Translations under genes and position numbers: made by a program
The notes under the pieces: model-generated
What the model was told of the DNA's origin: nothing
Database searches by the model: none
Seen by the model: the letters and a program-made list of their open reading frames with translations, nothing else
Part shown: one piece after another, positions 26,588-36,400 of the stretch
Numbering within the stretch: position 1 is the first letter of the stretch
How the letters are laid out: each line of letters begins with the position of its first letter
DNA from: Chryseosolibacter sp040902445
GTDB lineage: Bacteria > Bacteroidota > Bacteroidia > Cytophagales > Cyclobacteriaceae
Direction of reading: 5' to 3'
NCBI GenBank assembly: GCA_040902445.1
Contig: JBBDXJ010000051.1
Location: 1 to 47,110, forward strand
DNA: 47,110 nucleotides

Positions 26588-27286
26588 TCAATGCTTTGAT
26601 TTTACTATATCATCATATATCGTCAGGACGTTTGCAGGGCTTTTACCATTACTGTATTCTGTATTTGCTTTCCTGAAAATTCTTTCAAAAATCAGCGCTT
26701 CCTGGCCGCTGGGATCGTTTGGTTTGTGGCCAAGATAATCCGCTTTCATATGGTGGTCCGTGTATTGACGTGAAAAGAAATCAACGTAGGTGGCAAGATT
26801 GGGCACCTGGTAACTGATGTGGCCAAATTCATGAGCCAGTATAAGAAGAGAATGTTTAGTGATTGTAATTTTGACCGACACGGTATACGGGCCATATGAC
26901 GACTGATATCCATGAGGATCATTTTCCATCTGGTTGAGATTGGTGATGGCTTTGGCTCCGGGGTGCATCTCTGAGACCGGAACAAATTTGACGTACACAT
27001 CTACTTGCCTGCCTGTAAAATCTATGACGCTATCTATTTGCTGGTATATTCCGGGGGAAATGTTTTGGAATTGTTGCAGCAACTTTTCAGTGAGTTCGTA
27101 ATACAAGATAAACTCTTTAATACGTTCAATCCTCGACATTACATTTCTGTCGGGGGTCAATGTGGTCAAATGTTTAAGGGATGATCGTGCGGTGTGGATT
27201 TCATTTTCATAACCGTTCAGGATTTTTCCGGAAGCGACAGAAATGGCCAGCAGCAAGAATATTGTGGAAAGGGCATAGGATTTCAC
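26588..27286 (-). CDS. Putative secreted zincin-like protease, paralogue A
   Basis: The 232-residue protein has a signal peptide (MKSYALSTIFLLLAISVASG) and the shared start KILNGYENEI. The core has HEFGH (H152, E153, H156), a zinc-binding HExxH, followed by ISYQVPNLATY and, 31 residues after H156, H187 in the pattern GHxxNDPSG. Both other paralogues keep this His at the same spacing, so it is my candidate third ligand. A distant relation to known metalloproteases is likely, but I cannot name a family. The start is GTG at 27286, whereas its siblings use ATG at the same place. It follows HTCS-A on the same strand and carries the shared leader at 27287-27385. Confidence 0.82.
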   Translation of the reverse strand: MKSYALSTIFLLLAISVASGKILNGYENEIHTARSSLKHLTTLTPDRNVMSRIERIKEFILYYELTEKLLQQFQNISPGIYQQIDSVIDFTGRQVDVYVKFVPVSEMHPGAKAITNLNQMENDPHGYQSSYGPYTVSVKITITKHSLLILAHEFGHISYQVPNLATYVDFFSRQYTDHHMKADYLGHKPNDPSGQEALIFERIFRKANTEYSNGKSPANVLTIYDDIVKSKH

Positions 27287-27385
27287 GGTAATCAGTGATT
27301 AGAGGTGGAATGATTGATTTGTTGGTTACTTCCTTTGGAAGTTTTCAATCAGGTGGGCCCACCCAAAATGCTGATCAGTGTTGCC
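27287..27385 (-). promoter_or_regulatory. Conserved leader of zincin A with two palindromes and a hairpin
   Basis: On the coding strand, upstream to downstream, it holds CTGATCAG (27371-27378), GGTGGGCCCACC (27352-27363), a hairpin ACTTCC-(3)-GGAAGT (27328-27342) and CACTGATTAC next to the start. The same parts and spacing occur before paralogues B and C. The palindrome starts 65 bases before the start codon. Confidence 0.75.
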
Positions 27386-27577
27386 GTTGACTTAATTAAG
27401 CGTCATACATTTGCTAATAGTCAACGACAAACAAGATTACAGTGGAATGGCTAAGAGAAGATTCCACGAATTCATCATATCATTGTAATTTTTCATCCTA
27501 TGCAGGATTTTCCCGGATTAGGGAGGGAATTAGACTGTATTGGTGCTGGAAAGGTAAAACGCGCTTAAACGATCTGC

Positions 27578-30500
27578 TTATGGAAGGGGTATAGAAGCCC
27601 CTTCCATGAATTGCCCCGGGGTCATTCCAAACTGATCCTTGAAACATTTGATAAAATAAGACTGGCTGCTGAACCCCACGCTGTAGGCTATTTGCGCTAC
27701 ATTGTCACTTTTATTTCGCAACATTTCGGCTGCCCTTTTTAAGCGGATCGTTCTCAGGAACATATTGGGGGTCTGTCCCGAAAGCGCTTTGATCTTGCGG
27801 TAAAAATGTATGTGGCTGTAGCCGGCTTGTTCGCTTAGTTCCACAATGGAAAAACTTTCATCATCCATATGAATTTCAATGATACCAAGAACTTTCTGAA
27901 GGAATTTTTCATCCAGTGATGTAATCGCGATCTGACGGGGTTCCAGTGTAATCTCGCGGCTGAACCGCTCGCGCATTTTCCTTCGCTCGACAATGCGGTT
28001 ACGGATTATCAGTTTTAATTCGTCTGCATCAAAGGGTTTGGATAAATAATCATCAGCTCCTGTTTCCAGGCCTGAGAGTCTGCTCGCCCTATCAGCTTTC
28101 GCTGTCAACAGAATTACGGGGATGTGGCTGGTCAGTTCATTGGTTTTAATCAGTTCACAGAGTTTGTAACCATCCATCTCTGGCATCATGATGTCGCTGA
28201 TGATCAGGTCTGGCACGATCTCCTGCGCTTTCTGCAAGCCTTCCCCGCCGTTGGCAGCTTCAAGGATATGGTAATGCTCAAATAATGTTCTACGGATATA
28301 GTTGCGCATGTCTGCATTGTCTTCAACGATGAGCAGCACAGGATGCTCTTCAGATGACTCGGCAGGTTTTCCATTTCCCCTTTCTGAAATGGTTGCATGT
28401 GATAGAACATGATCTTCGGAAATCGTTTCACCTTCCGGATATCCCCGGTCTGTAGTTTCCACTTTGCCGGTTTTTTCCTTACCAAGAGGCATCCACACGG
28501 TGAAAGTGGTTCCCTTTCCCTCTGTACTTTCAACTGAGATTTTCCCGTGATGCAGTTCGATCAATTCTTTGGCAAGAGCCATTCCCAGGCCACTGCCTTC
28601 GTATCCGCGAGTCTTCGAACTGTCTACCTGGTAGAAGCGATCAAAAACTTTATTCAGATGGTCGGGTGGTATGCCGGCACCGGTATCTGTTACCTTGATT
28701 ACAACACTTTCTTTTTCCTGAACTTTCAAACTTAAGTTAACTTCTCCTGCCTTTGTGAATTTAAAAGCGTTGGATAGGATGTTGTGCATTACTTTTTCCA
28801 TTTTTTCTATATCCAGGAAGGCAGCCAGTTCGCGGACTTCGGGATTGAAAGTATATTTTATTCCTTTTTCAGAGGCGAGTGATTCATAGGAGGCTGCGAT
28901 CTCGCGAAGAAATTCCACCAGATCAACTTTGGTACTATGCAGCTGCATTTTGCCAGCTTCGATCTTGCTCAGGTCGAGCAGTTGGTTGATGAGTCGCAAC
29001 AATCGCTGGCCATTGCGGATCATTACTCCGAAGGTTGTCTTTTGATCCGGGTTCGTCGTATTTTTATAAAATTCTTTTAGTGGCCCGAGAATGAGGGTGA
29101 TGGGAGTCCGGAATTCGTGGGAGATGTTGGCGAAGAAACGGGTTTTCACATGATCCAATTCACTGAGGTATGCTGCGCGCTGTTTTAGTCTTACTCTCTT
29201 TATTTCATAACTCCGCCAGTAAAGGATCATTCCAACAAACAAGAGGCCATAAAGCGTATACGCCCACCAGGTTTTCCAGGGAGGCGGGAGAATGACGACG
29301 GCAAGTGTTGTCTCATTGTCGTTCCAAATGCCGTGGTAATTGCTTGCCGTTACTTTGAAAATATAGGTGCCTGCATCGAGGTTGGTGTAGGTTGCTGTTC
29401 TGGATTTCCAATCGGTTTCGATCCAATCGTTATCATATCCCTCAAGCCTATGACGATATAAGTTTTTCTCTGGTGATGTCATTTCCATTGCTGAGAATTC
29501 AATGGTAAAGTTATTGTGTTTGTAATCGAGAACCAGTTCATCCAGAACAGTAATTGCTTTCTTGATATTGAATTCATCGCTGCCGGATGTTGTACTTTCG
29601 ATTAAAGGAAATTGATTATTAACTGTTAAGTGTGTTAAAACAACTGAAGGATTTGTCTTGTCAATCCTTAAGGATAACGGATCGAATACCGTAATCCCAT
29701 GCGGATCGGAGGTTATCATGACTCCCTTAGATGTCAATCCGATCCAGTCACGGGAATACTTCATGTCATCAGCCTCAGTAAAGATTATGGTGTTTTTTTC
29801 TTTTCGATCAAAACAAACCAGACCGCTGTGATTGGTAATCCATAATTTACCAATCCCATCTTCCTGTAAAGCAAAAGCTCCATATTTGTCCAACAACACA
29901 GAGGAGTTCTTTTTAAATATATAGTTAGATTCTTTCATGGATTCAAACAAGCCTTCTGTTGTTCCTATCAGAAAGATGCCCTTTGAATCTTGTCGAATGG
30001 TCATGGAATTCTCATTTTTGAAAACATGCTCAAAGGAACCGTTCCGGAACAGGTCTATCCCCGATGCTGTAACCGCTAAGAAGGATTCTTTATCTTTGGG
30101 GTAGAACTCCCACCAAATCATATCATTACCAAGCGACGTAGAATCGCCGGGAATATTGCGATACCGCACTACTGATCCTTCTTTACCATATGGGATTCGC
30201 AAATCCACCTTATTTAATCCATTCCTCCAAATACCAACCCAAAGATTTGCGGAGGAATCTTCCCAAATTCCGGTGGCGCCCCATTCGCTAATTGTATTGG
30301 GATTTTTAGGATCTGGTTGTAATCTTAACAATGGTGCGGCATCAATCCTCCCTGAACTGGGATTTACGGGTAAACTGAAAACCCCATGATTCCAGGTTCC
30401 TATCCAAAGATTATTTCTGCCCTTGAATAGCTGATTAACCTGGCCATTAATTTTGGTCTTTAGCCTAAGGGCTTGAAAATTGATCGATTGAAGACGGTTT

Positions 30501-31801
30501 GGGATAATTGGTGAAAAAAGGATTTCATTATCTCCATTCCGTGAAGTTTCATTTCTGGCGAGTACCAGATAATCCTGACCGTTCGCATGATAAATAACTC
30601 TTCCTGTAACTTCCCCTTTAAACGTATAATTATGAAAGGTCGGAATTTGTTTTTTCAGCATTGTGATACCTCGATCCGTCGTTGTGACCCATATATTTTG
30701 GTCCCGATCGATTGTGATACCTCTCAGGAAATCGCTTCTTAATGAGTATCGATCTTCTGTTGTGTTTTCTATTTTAATAAAAGAGCTATCGGTCGGGTTG
30801 TAATTATATAACCCATGGCTTGAAGTGGTAAACCACAAAGTTCCGTCCTTATCACATACAGCCACTTCGCCATCCAATGGAGGATGAGTGGTAGAGTAAA
30901 TAACCGCAAGATTCCTATTCACTTTTACAAAGCCATGAACGCCCCCGGGTATAACTCTCACCAACCATAAATATTCAGTTTCTTCAGACGCGAAAAGGAA
31001 TACAAACGGGGAATCATAAAGCAATGCCGAATCCCGAGGGTTGCACAAGGGTCGTTTGAATTTCTTTGTTTCTTTATTGAAGTTCCACAGACCTTTCAAG
31101 GTTACTAATAAAAAGATCGAATCTTGATCCTGAATGGCCATAATTGTATTTTCCTCTACCATTGATGATCCTAGTTTAAGACCGGCAGGAGAAATCAATG
31201 CTGCGGATGAATCTGGGATATCAGACTGATCATTCAAGTAATGTGCCGTCTGTCGATTTTCCGTATTGAAGCTATACAATCCTTTCCCGGAACCAGCTCC
31301 CAGCCATATTCTGGAACTTTTTTTTTCGAAACAAATGCTAACAATTGGCTCTTGAATGGCGGGAAAGTATTTTGTGAATGCATCTTTTTTCCTGTCATAT
31401 CGCGTAAGCGTCAGCTTTTTATCCGGGTTAATTCGATTTTGATTTATGATGCATATATTTTCTGAGTTATCTAGTGCGAGCATGCCATCCCTGGAGCTGG
31501 CTCCTCCTCCTAGCCTTCTTTGGTTGGTTGTATCATAAAGGTAAACTTTGAAATTATAACCATCATAACGGCTGAGTCCATTGTCATGAAGGAACCAAAG
31601 AAAGCCGAGACTATCCTGCATAACAGCATTAGAATAATTCGAAGGTAGCCCATCGTCTGTGTCAAAGTGTTGAAATAAATATTGAGATTGAGAGAAACCT
31701 AAATGAAAGGCGAGAATGAAAGTCACTATGGGAAAGCAACGTAACACTTTATGGGAGCTGATTTGTATTAAGGAAGTTAAGAAAATTAATCTTATATTCA
31801 T
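27578..31801 (-). CDS. Hybrid two-component system regulator HTCS-A
   Basis: This one-protein signalling system senses a ligand in the periplasm and controls transcription in the cytoplasm. I chose ATG 31801 rather than GTG 31819; then it has 1407 residues. After a signal-anchor there are many regulator-propeller blades (GFLWFLHDNGLSRYDGYNF, GTLWFTTSSHGLYNY, NNLWIGTWNHG and others), a Y_Y_Y domain, a transmembrane segment at about 845-862, HisKA (SHEFRTP, H895), a HATPase (DTGAGIP, GSGLGMALAKEL), a receiver with phospho-Asp D1203 in SDIMMPEMDG, and an AraC-type domain at the C-terminus. The start lies only 26 bases from that of the divergent serine hydrolase. The cytoplasmic half is nearly identical to HTCS-B. 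Confidence 0.95.
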   Translation of the reverse strand: MNIRLIFLTSLIQISSHKVLRCFPIVTFILAFHLGFSQSQYLFQHFDTDDGLPSNYSNAVMQDSLGFLWFLHDNGLSRYDGYNFKVYLYDTTNQRRLGGGASSRDGMLALDNSENICIINQNRINPDKKLTLTRYDRKKDAFTKYFPAIQEPIVSICFEKKSSRIWLGAGSGKGLYSFNTENRQTAHYLNDQSDIPDSSAALISPAGLKLGSSMVEENTIMAIQDQDSIFLLVTLKGLWNFNKETKKFKRPLCNPRDSALLYDSPFVFLFASEETEYLWLVRVIPGGVHGFVKVNRNLAVIYSTTHPPLDGEVAVCDKDGTLWFTTSSHGLYNYNPTDSSFIKIENTTEDRYSLRSDFLRGITIDRDQNIWVTTTDRGITMLKKQIPTFHNYTFKGEVTGRVIYHANGQDYLVLARNETSRNGDNEILFSPIIPNRLQSINFQALRLKTKINGQVNQLFKGRNNLWIGTWNHGVFSLPVNPSSGRIDAAPLLRLQPDPKNPNTISEWGATGIWEDSSANLWVGIWRNGLNKVDLRIPYGKEGSVVRYRNIPGDSTSLGNDMIWWEFYPKDKESFLAVTASGIDLFRNGSFEHVFKNENSMTIRQDSKGIFLIGTTEGLFESMKESNYIFKKNSSVLLDKYGAFALQEDGIGKLWITNHSGLVCFDRKEKNTIIFTEADDMKYSRDWIGLTSKGVMITSDPHGITVFDPLSLRIDKTNPSVVLTHLTVNNQFPLIESTTSGSDEFNIKKAITVLDELVLDYKHNNFTIEFSAMEMTSPEKNLYRHRLEGYDNDWIETDWKSRTATYTNLDAGTYIFKVTASNYHGIWNDNETTLAVVILPPPWKTWWAYTLYGLLFVGMILYWRSYEIKRVRLKQRAAYLSELDHVKTRFFANISHEFRTPITLILGPLKEFYKNTTNPDQKTTFGVMIRNGQRLLRLINQLLDLSKIEAGKMQLHSTKVDLVEFLREIAASYESLASEKGIKYTFNPEVRELAAFLDIEKMEKVMHNILSNAFKFTKAGEVNLSLKVQEKESVVIKVTDTGAGIPPDHLNKVFDRFYQVDSSKTRGYEGSGLGMALAKELIELHHGKISVESTEGKGTTFTVWMPLGKEKTGKVETTDRGYPEGETISEDHVLSHATISERGNGKPAESSEEHPVLLIVEDNADMRNYIRRTLFEHYHILEAANGGEGLQKAQEIVPDLIISDIMMPEMDGYKLCELIKTNELTSHIPVILLTAKADRASRLSGLETGADDYLSKPFDADELKLIIRNRIVERRKMRERFSREITLEPRQIAITSLDEKFLQKVLGIIEIHMDDESFSIVELSEQAGYSHIHFYRKIKALSGQTPNMFLRTIRLKRAAEMLRNKSDNVAQIAYSVGFSSQSYFIKCFKDQFGMTPGQFMEGASIPLP

Positions 31802-31827
31802 GGGTTTCCTAATCAACACTTCTTCTT

Positions 31828-33402
31828 ATGAGATCTTTTATCCTTATCATTTCACTTGCTGGTTTAACTGTACTTTCATATAGTCAGACAAAACCCCCAT
31901 CTGCGCAGTCAAGAATGAATGCGTCGGAAACGTTTCAAGCTGCAGCCTTTCCGGATGAGAAGAACCGTCTGAGAAATCTGAAACTCACCCTTCCTGCGGT
32001 GGATAAAATATTTCAGGATTTTGCAAAGAAGAATCACCTACCGTCCATGGCCTATGGAATAGTTGCCGATGGAAAACTTATTTATTCCGGGGCCACCGGT
32101 ATCATTGATCTAAAAAACAAAGATAAGGCCACAACCAAATCTCTTTTCCGGATTGCCTCCATGACGAAAAGTTTTACGGCTATGGCTATCATGAAACTAC
32201 AGGAGGAAGGAAAACTTTCTATCATTGATCCAGCTTCGAAATATGTTTCGGAAATGAAGGACTTCAAGTATCTAACAATAGACGCAGCACCGATAAGCAT
32301 TTATAATCTTTTAACTATGACCGCTGGGTTCCCGGAGGATAATCCCTGGGGCGATCGTCAGCTTGAGGATACCGCAGAGGAATTTCGTGATTTTCTTAAA
32401 GGTGGTGTCTCATTTTCGTCCTCACCAGGTCAGCAGTTTGAGTACAGCAATCTCGGATATGCCATTCTTGGAAATATTGTAACGCGGGCCTCGGGAATGC
32501 CCTATCAGGAATACATTACCAAGAATATTTTACAGCCTTTGGGTATGAATAACACATATTGGGAATTTTCAAAAGTAGATCCTGAAACACTTGTGCTCGG
32601 TTATCGGTGGGAAGATGGCCAATGGAAGGAAGAACCAATGCTGCACGATGGCGCGTATGGCGCGATGGGTGGCCTGATCACTTCCATCGAAGATTTTAGT
32701 AAATATGTGGCCTTCCATCTTTCTGCGTACCCACTTCGTAACGACAGGGAACAAGGACCCGTGAAAAGAAGCGCTGTTCGCGAGATGCACAAACCGCATA
32801 TGCCGCATTTATTTACGGATGCAAAAAGAGCTAATGGGACGCTTTGTCCTATTGTGTCGGGCTATGGTTTTGGGTTAGGATATCGCCAGGATTGTGAAGG
32901 TATCGTCAGGGTCAGCCATAGTGGAGGTTTACCGGGGTTTGGAAGTGAATACAGATTTTATCCTGACTATGGGATAGGGGTGATAAGTTTCGCTAACAGG
33001 ACCTACGCGGGAACAGGCGGAGTAAATGGGCGTGTACTTGATACGTTGGTACTTGCAGGCGGCCTCAAACCCAGAGTTCTTCCAGCCTCGGAAATTCTCA
33101 ACAAACGAAAAGCCCAACTGATTCCATTGTTATCTTCCTGGGATGAAAAACAATCCAATATCCTTTTTGCGGAAAATTTCTTTCTGGACCTTACACGCAC
33201 TGACTGGGAAAAGAAAAGCAAAGAGGTTTTCGACAAGGCAGGTAAAATCACTTCCACAGGTGCTCTCATCGCAGAGAATCAGCTTTGCGCGTATTTTATG
33301 CTGAACGGAGAGAAAGGAAGTGTCCAGGTTTATTTTACACTCTCGCCTGAGAATGATCCAAAGATACAGCAGTTGGATTTGAGTTTTGAGCCTGCGAAAT
33401 AG
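31828..33402 (+). CDS. Serine hydrolase, class C beta-lactamase/esterase family
   Basis: The 524-residue protein has a signal peptide (MRSFILIISLAGLTVLSYSQ) and the beta-lactamase-like fold. The active motifs are SMTK (S111, K114) in RIASMTKSFTAMAI, YSN in FEYSNLGYAILG and HSGG in VSHSGGLPGFG. These match EstB, D-aminopeptidase and AmpC-type enzymes. The last 130 residues form an extra domain of unknown type. It may act on peptides, esters or D-amino-acid compounds; the usual clinical role in resistance cannot be assumed from sequence. It is divergent from HTCS-A (26 bases) and convergent with HTCS-B (42 bases), so HTCS-A may control it. Confidence 0.9.
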   Translation: MRSFILIISLAGLTVLSYSQTKPPSAQSRMNASETFQAAAFPDEKNRLRNLKLTLPAVDKIFQDFAKKNHLPSMAYGIVADGKLIYSGATGIIDLKNKDKATTKSLFRIASMTKSFTAMAIMKLQEEGKLSIIDPASKYVSEMKDFKYLTIDAAPISIYNLLTMTAGFPEDNPWGDRQLEDTAEEFRDFLKGGVSFSSSPGQQFEYSNLGYAILGNIVTRASGMPYQEYITKNILQPLGMNNTYWEFSKVDPETLVLGYRWEDGQWKEEPMLHDGAYGAMGGLITSIEDFSKYVAFHLSAYPLRNDREQGPVKRSAVREMHKPHMPHLFTDAKRANGTLCPIVSGYGFGLGYRQDCEGIVRVSHSGGLPGFGSEYRFYPDYGIGVISFANRTYAGTGGVNGRVLDTLVLAGGLKPRVLPASEILNKRKAQLIPLLSSWDEKQSNILFAENFFLDLTRTDWEKKSKEVFDKAGKITSTGALIAENQLCAYFMLNGEKGSVQVYFTLSPENDPKIQQLDLSFEPAK

Positions 33403-33444
33403 TCACGAAGTGTCGGTTTCCGGTTTTGGATACCCGTTGAAAAC

Positions 33445-36400
33445 TTAAACCTTTGATCTTTGGCTTGCCTCAACAAACTGCCCCGGTGTCATACCAAACT
33501 GTTCCTTGAAACATTTGATAAAATACGACTGGCTGCTGAATCCCACGCTGTAAGCGATCTGCGATACATTATCACTTTTATTTCGCAATAGATCGGCGGC
33601 GCGTTTTAAGCGGATGGTTCTTAAAAACTGACTTGGGGTTTGACCCGAAAGGGCTTTGATCTTGCGGTAAAAATGTATGTGGCTATAACCAGCTTCCTGG
33701 CTCAGTTCGACAATGGAGAAATTCTCGTCGTCCATGTGAACTTCAATGATGTCGAGCACTTTTTTCAGGAATTTTTCATCCAGGGACGTGATGGCAATCT
33801 GTTTGGGTTCAAGAGTTATTTCGCGGCTGAAGCGTTCGCGCATCTTTCTTCGCTCTTCAACGCGGTTGCGGATGATCAGTTTTAATTCATCTCCATCGAA
33901 GGGTTTCGATAAATAGTCATCAGCGCCGGTTTCCAGTCCTGCGAGTTTGCTTTCGCGATCGGCTTTGGCGGTTAACAGGATTACAGGTATGTGACTGGTC
34001 AGCTCGTTGGTTTTAATCAGTTCACAGAGTTTGTAGCCATCCATCTCCGGCATCATGATATCGCTGATGATCAGGTCGGGGAGGATCTCTTGCGCTTTCT
34101 TCAAACCCTCTATACCATTGGCAGCTTCAAGAATATGGTAATGTTCAAATAAAGTCCGGTGGATATAATTTCGCATGTCTGCATTGTCTTCAACAATGAG
34201 TACCACAGGGTGTTCTTCAGATGAAGCCGCAGGTTTTCCATTTACACTTTCTGAAACGGATGTATTTACGAGTGTGTGATCTTCTGAAATTGTTTCACCG
34301 GTTTCGTGATATACCCGGTGGTCTGTATTTTCAACTATACCTGTTTGTTCCTTACCAAGGGGTATCCATACCGTGAAAGTTGTTCCAATGCCCTCTGTAC
34401 TTTCGACGGAGATCTTTCCGTGATGCAGCTCGACCAACTCTTTGGCCAGGGCCATTCCCAGCCCGCTGGCTTCATATCCGCGTGTGTGTGAACTGTCAAC
34501 CTGATAGAAACGGTCAAAAACCTTGTCTAGCCGATCCTGCGGTATGCCAGCACCGGTATCTGACACAGTAATCAGCGCACTTTGTTTATCCTGCAATTTC
34601 AAACGCATGGTTACTTCCCCTTCTTTGGTGAACTTAAACGCGTTGGATAAGATGTTGTGCATTACTTTTTCAATTTTTTCCTTGTCCAGACTGGCAACAA
34701 GTCGCGGGACTTCAGGATTGAAAGCATACTTTATTCCTTTCCCGGCAGCGAGGGATTCATAAGACGCTGCGATCTCGCGAAGGAATTCAACTAGCTCAAG
34801 TTTTGTTGTATGCAGCTGCATTTTACCAGCTTCGATCTTACTCAGGTCGAGAAGTTGGTTGATGAGTCTCAACAATCGTTGGCCATTGCGGATCATGACG
34901 CCAAAAGTAGTCTTTTGTTCGGGGTTGGTGGTTTGATTATATATTTCTCTTAGTGGCCCGAGAATAAGCGTGATAGGAGTCCGGAATTCATGGGAGATGT
35001 TGGCGAAGAAACGGGTTTTCACATGGTCCAGTTCACTGAGGTACGCTGCGCGCTGTTTAAGTCTTACCCTTTTTATTTCATAGCTGCGCCAGTAAAGAAT
35101 CAACCCAAGAAAGAAGAGGCCATAGAGGGTATACGCCCACCAGGTTCGCCAGGGAGGAGGGAGGATAACCACCGCCAAGGTTCTTTCATTGTTGCTCCAG
35201 ATGCCGTGGTAATTGCTTGCCTTCACGCTAAAAATATACGTGCCCGGATCGAGGTTGGTGTAGGTGGCTGTTCTGGATTTCCAGTCTGTTTCAATCCAGT
35301 CTTTATCGTAGCCCTCGAGTTTATAGCGATATAGGTTTTTTTCGGGTGCAGTAAGCTCCATCGCGGAAAATTCAAGAGTAAAATGGTTGTGTTGGTAATC
35401 TAAAACCAGTTCGTTAAGAACACTGATATCCTGGCTGATGGAATAATACTCTTTTTTATTCGATGGGCTTTCGATCAAAGGGACCTTATTGTTAACTGAT
35501 AATCGTGTTAAGACAGGCAAGGTTCGGGCCCGGTTAATTCGCAGGGAGAGGGGATCAAACAGGGTATAACCATCGTAACCAGTGACAACCATCATTCCAT
35601 TCGAGGCCGAATACGGCATACAACTGGGATCGGTTGTCCGGAAATGTTCCATGCCGTCCTTTTTATTAAATTCTATCGCCAAATTTTCTTTCCGGTCATA
35701 ACAAACTATACCGTTTAAAGTCGACAGCCAAAAGCGACCGAGGGGATCTTCATTAATGGCGGTGATGTGACTATTGTTCAAGACGGGAAGTTTGCGAAAC
35801 ACATAAGCGGTCCCATTGTTTATTCCTTCATACAGTCCTCCGGTAGTTGCAAGCAATAAATTTCCATCCGACGTTTTATGAAGATGTTTGGGCCTTTCCT
35901 TATTTTTAAAGACATGTTGAAATCTATTATCAACTAACAAATCCACTCCTGTTGCAGTTAAAACCCAAACTGATTTTTCATCTTCCCGAAAAATATATTT
36001 GACATCGTTGTTGCTGAGCGAGTTCGAATCGGCTTTGTTATGCTTATAGTGCAGGACAGATCCTTTGGAGCCGTAAGGAAGCGTAGAAATAATCTTATTT
36101 AAGCCTTCGGTTCTTGTGCCCACCCATAAATTTTCATTTGCATCTTCCAAAATGGATGTGGTAATATTTGAGCTGATTGTGTGTGGGTTTTCGATATCGT
36201 TCGTCAGTCTCTGGAAAGGTCCGTTTTCTATCATTCCGGTGGCAGAATTAATTGGTACGTAAAGCAGTCCCTCGGCCGAAATGCTAATCCAGAATTTTCT
36301 TTTCCCCCGCCAGAAGCCATTCAGGAGCGGGCCGCGAAATGATGATATTGCAGACTGGAATTTCAGGGAATCCAGGTGACCTGGAACAATCGGTGCGATC

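Noticed and set aside
31828..33402. Acquired antibiotic-resistance beta-lactamase
   Set aside because: The SMTK, YSN and HSGG motifs with a long extra C-terminal domain fit the general serine hydrolase/esterase group, and no mobile element adjoins it.
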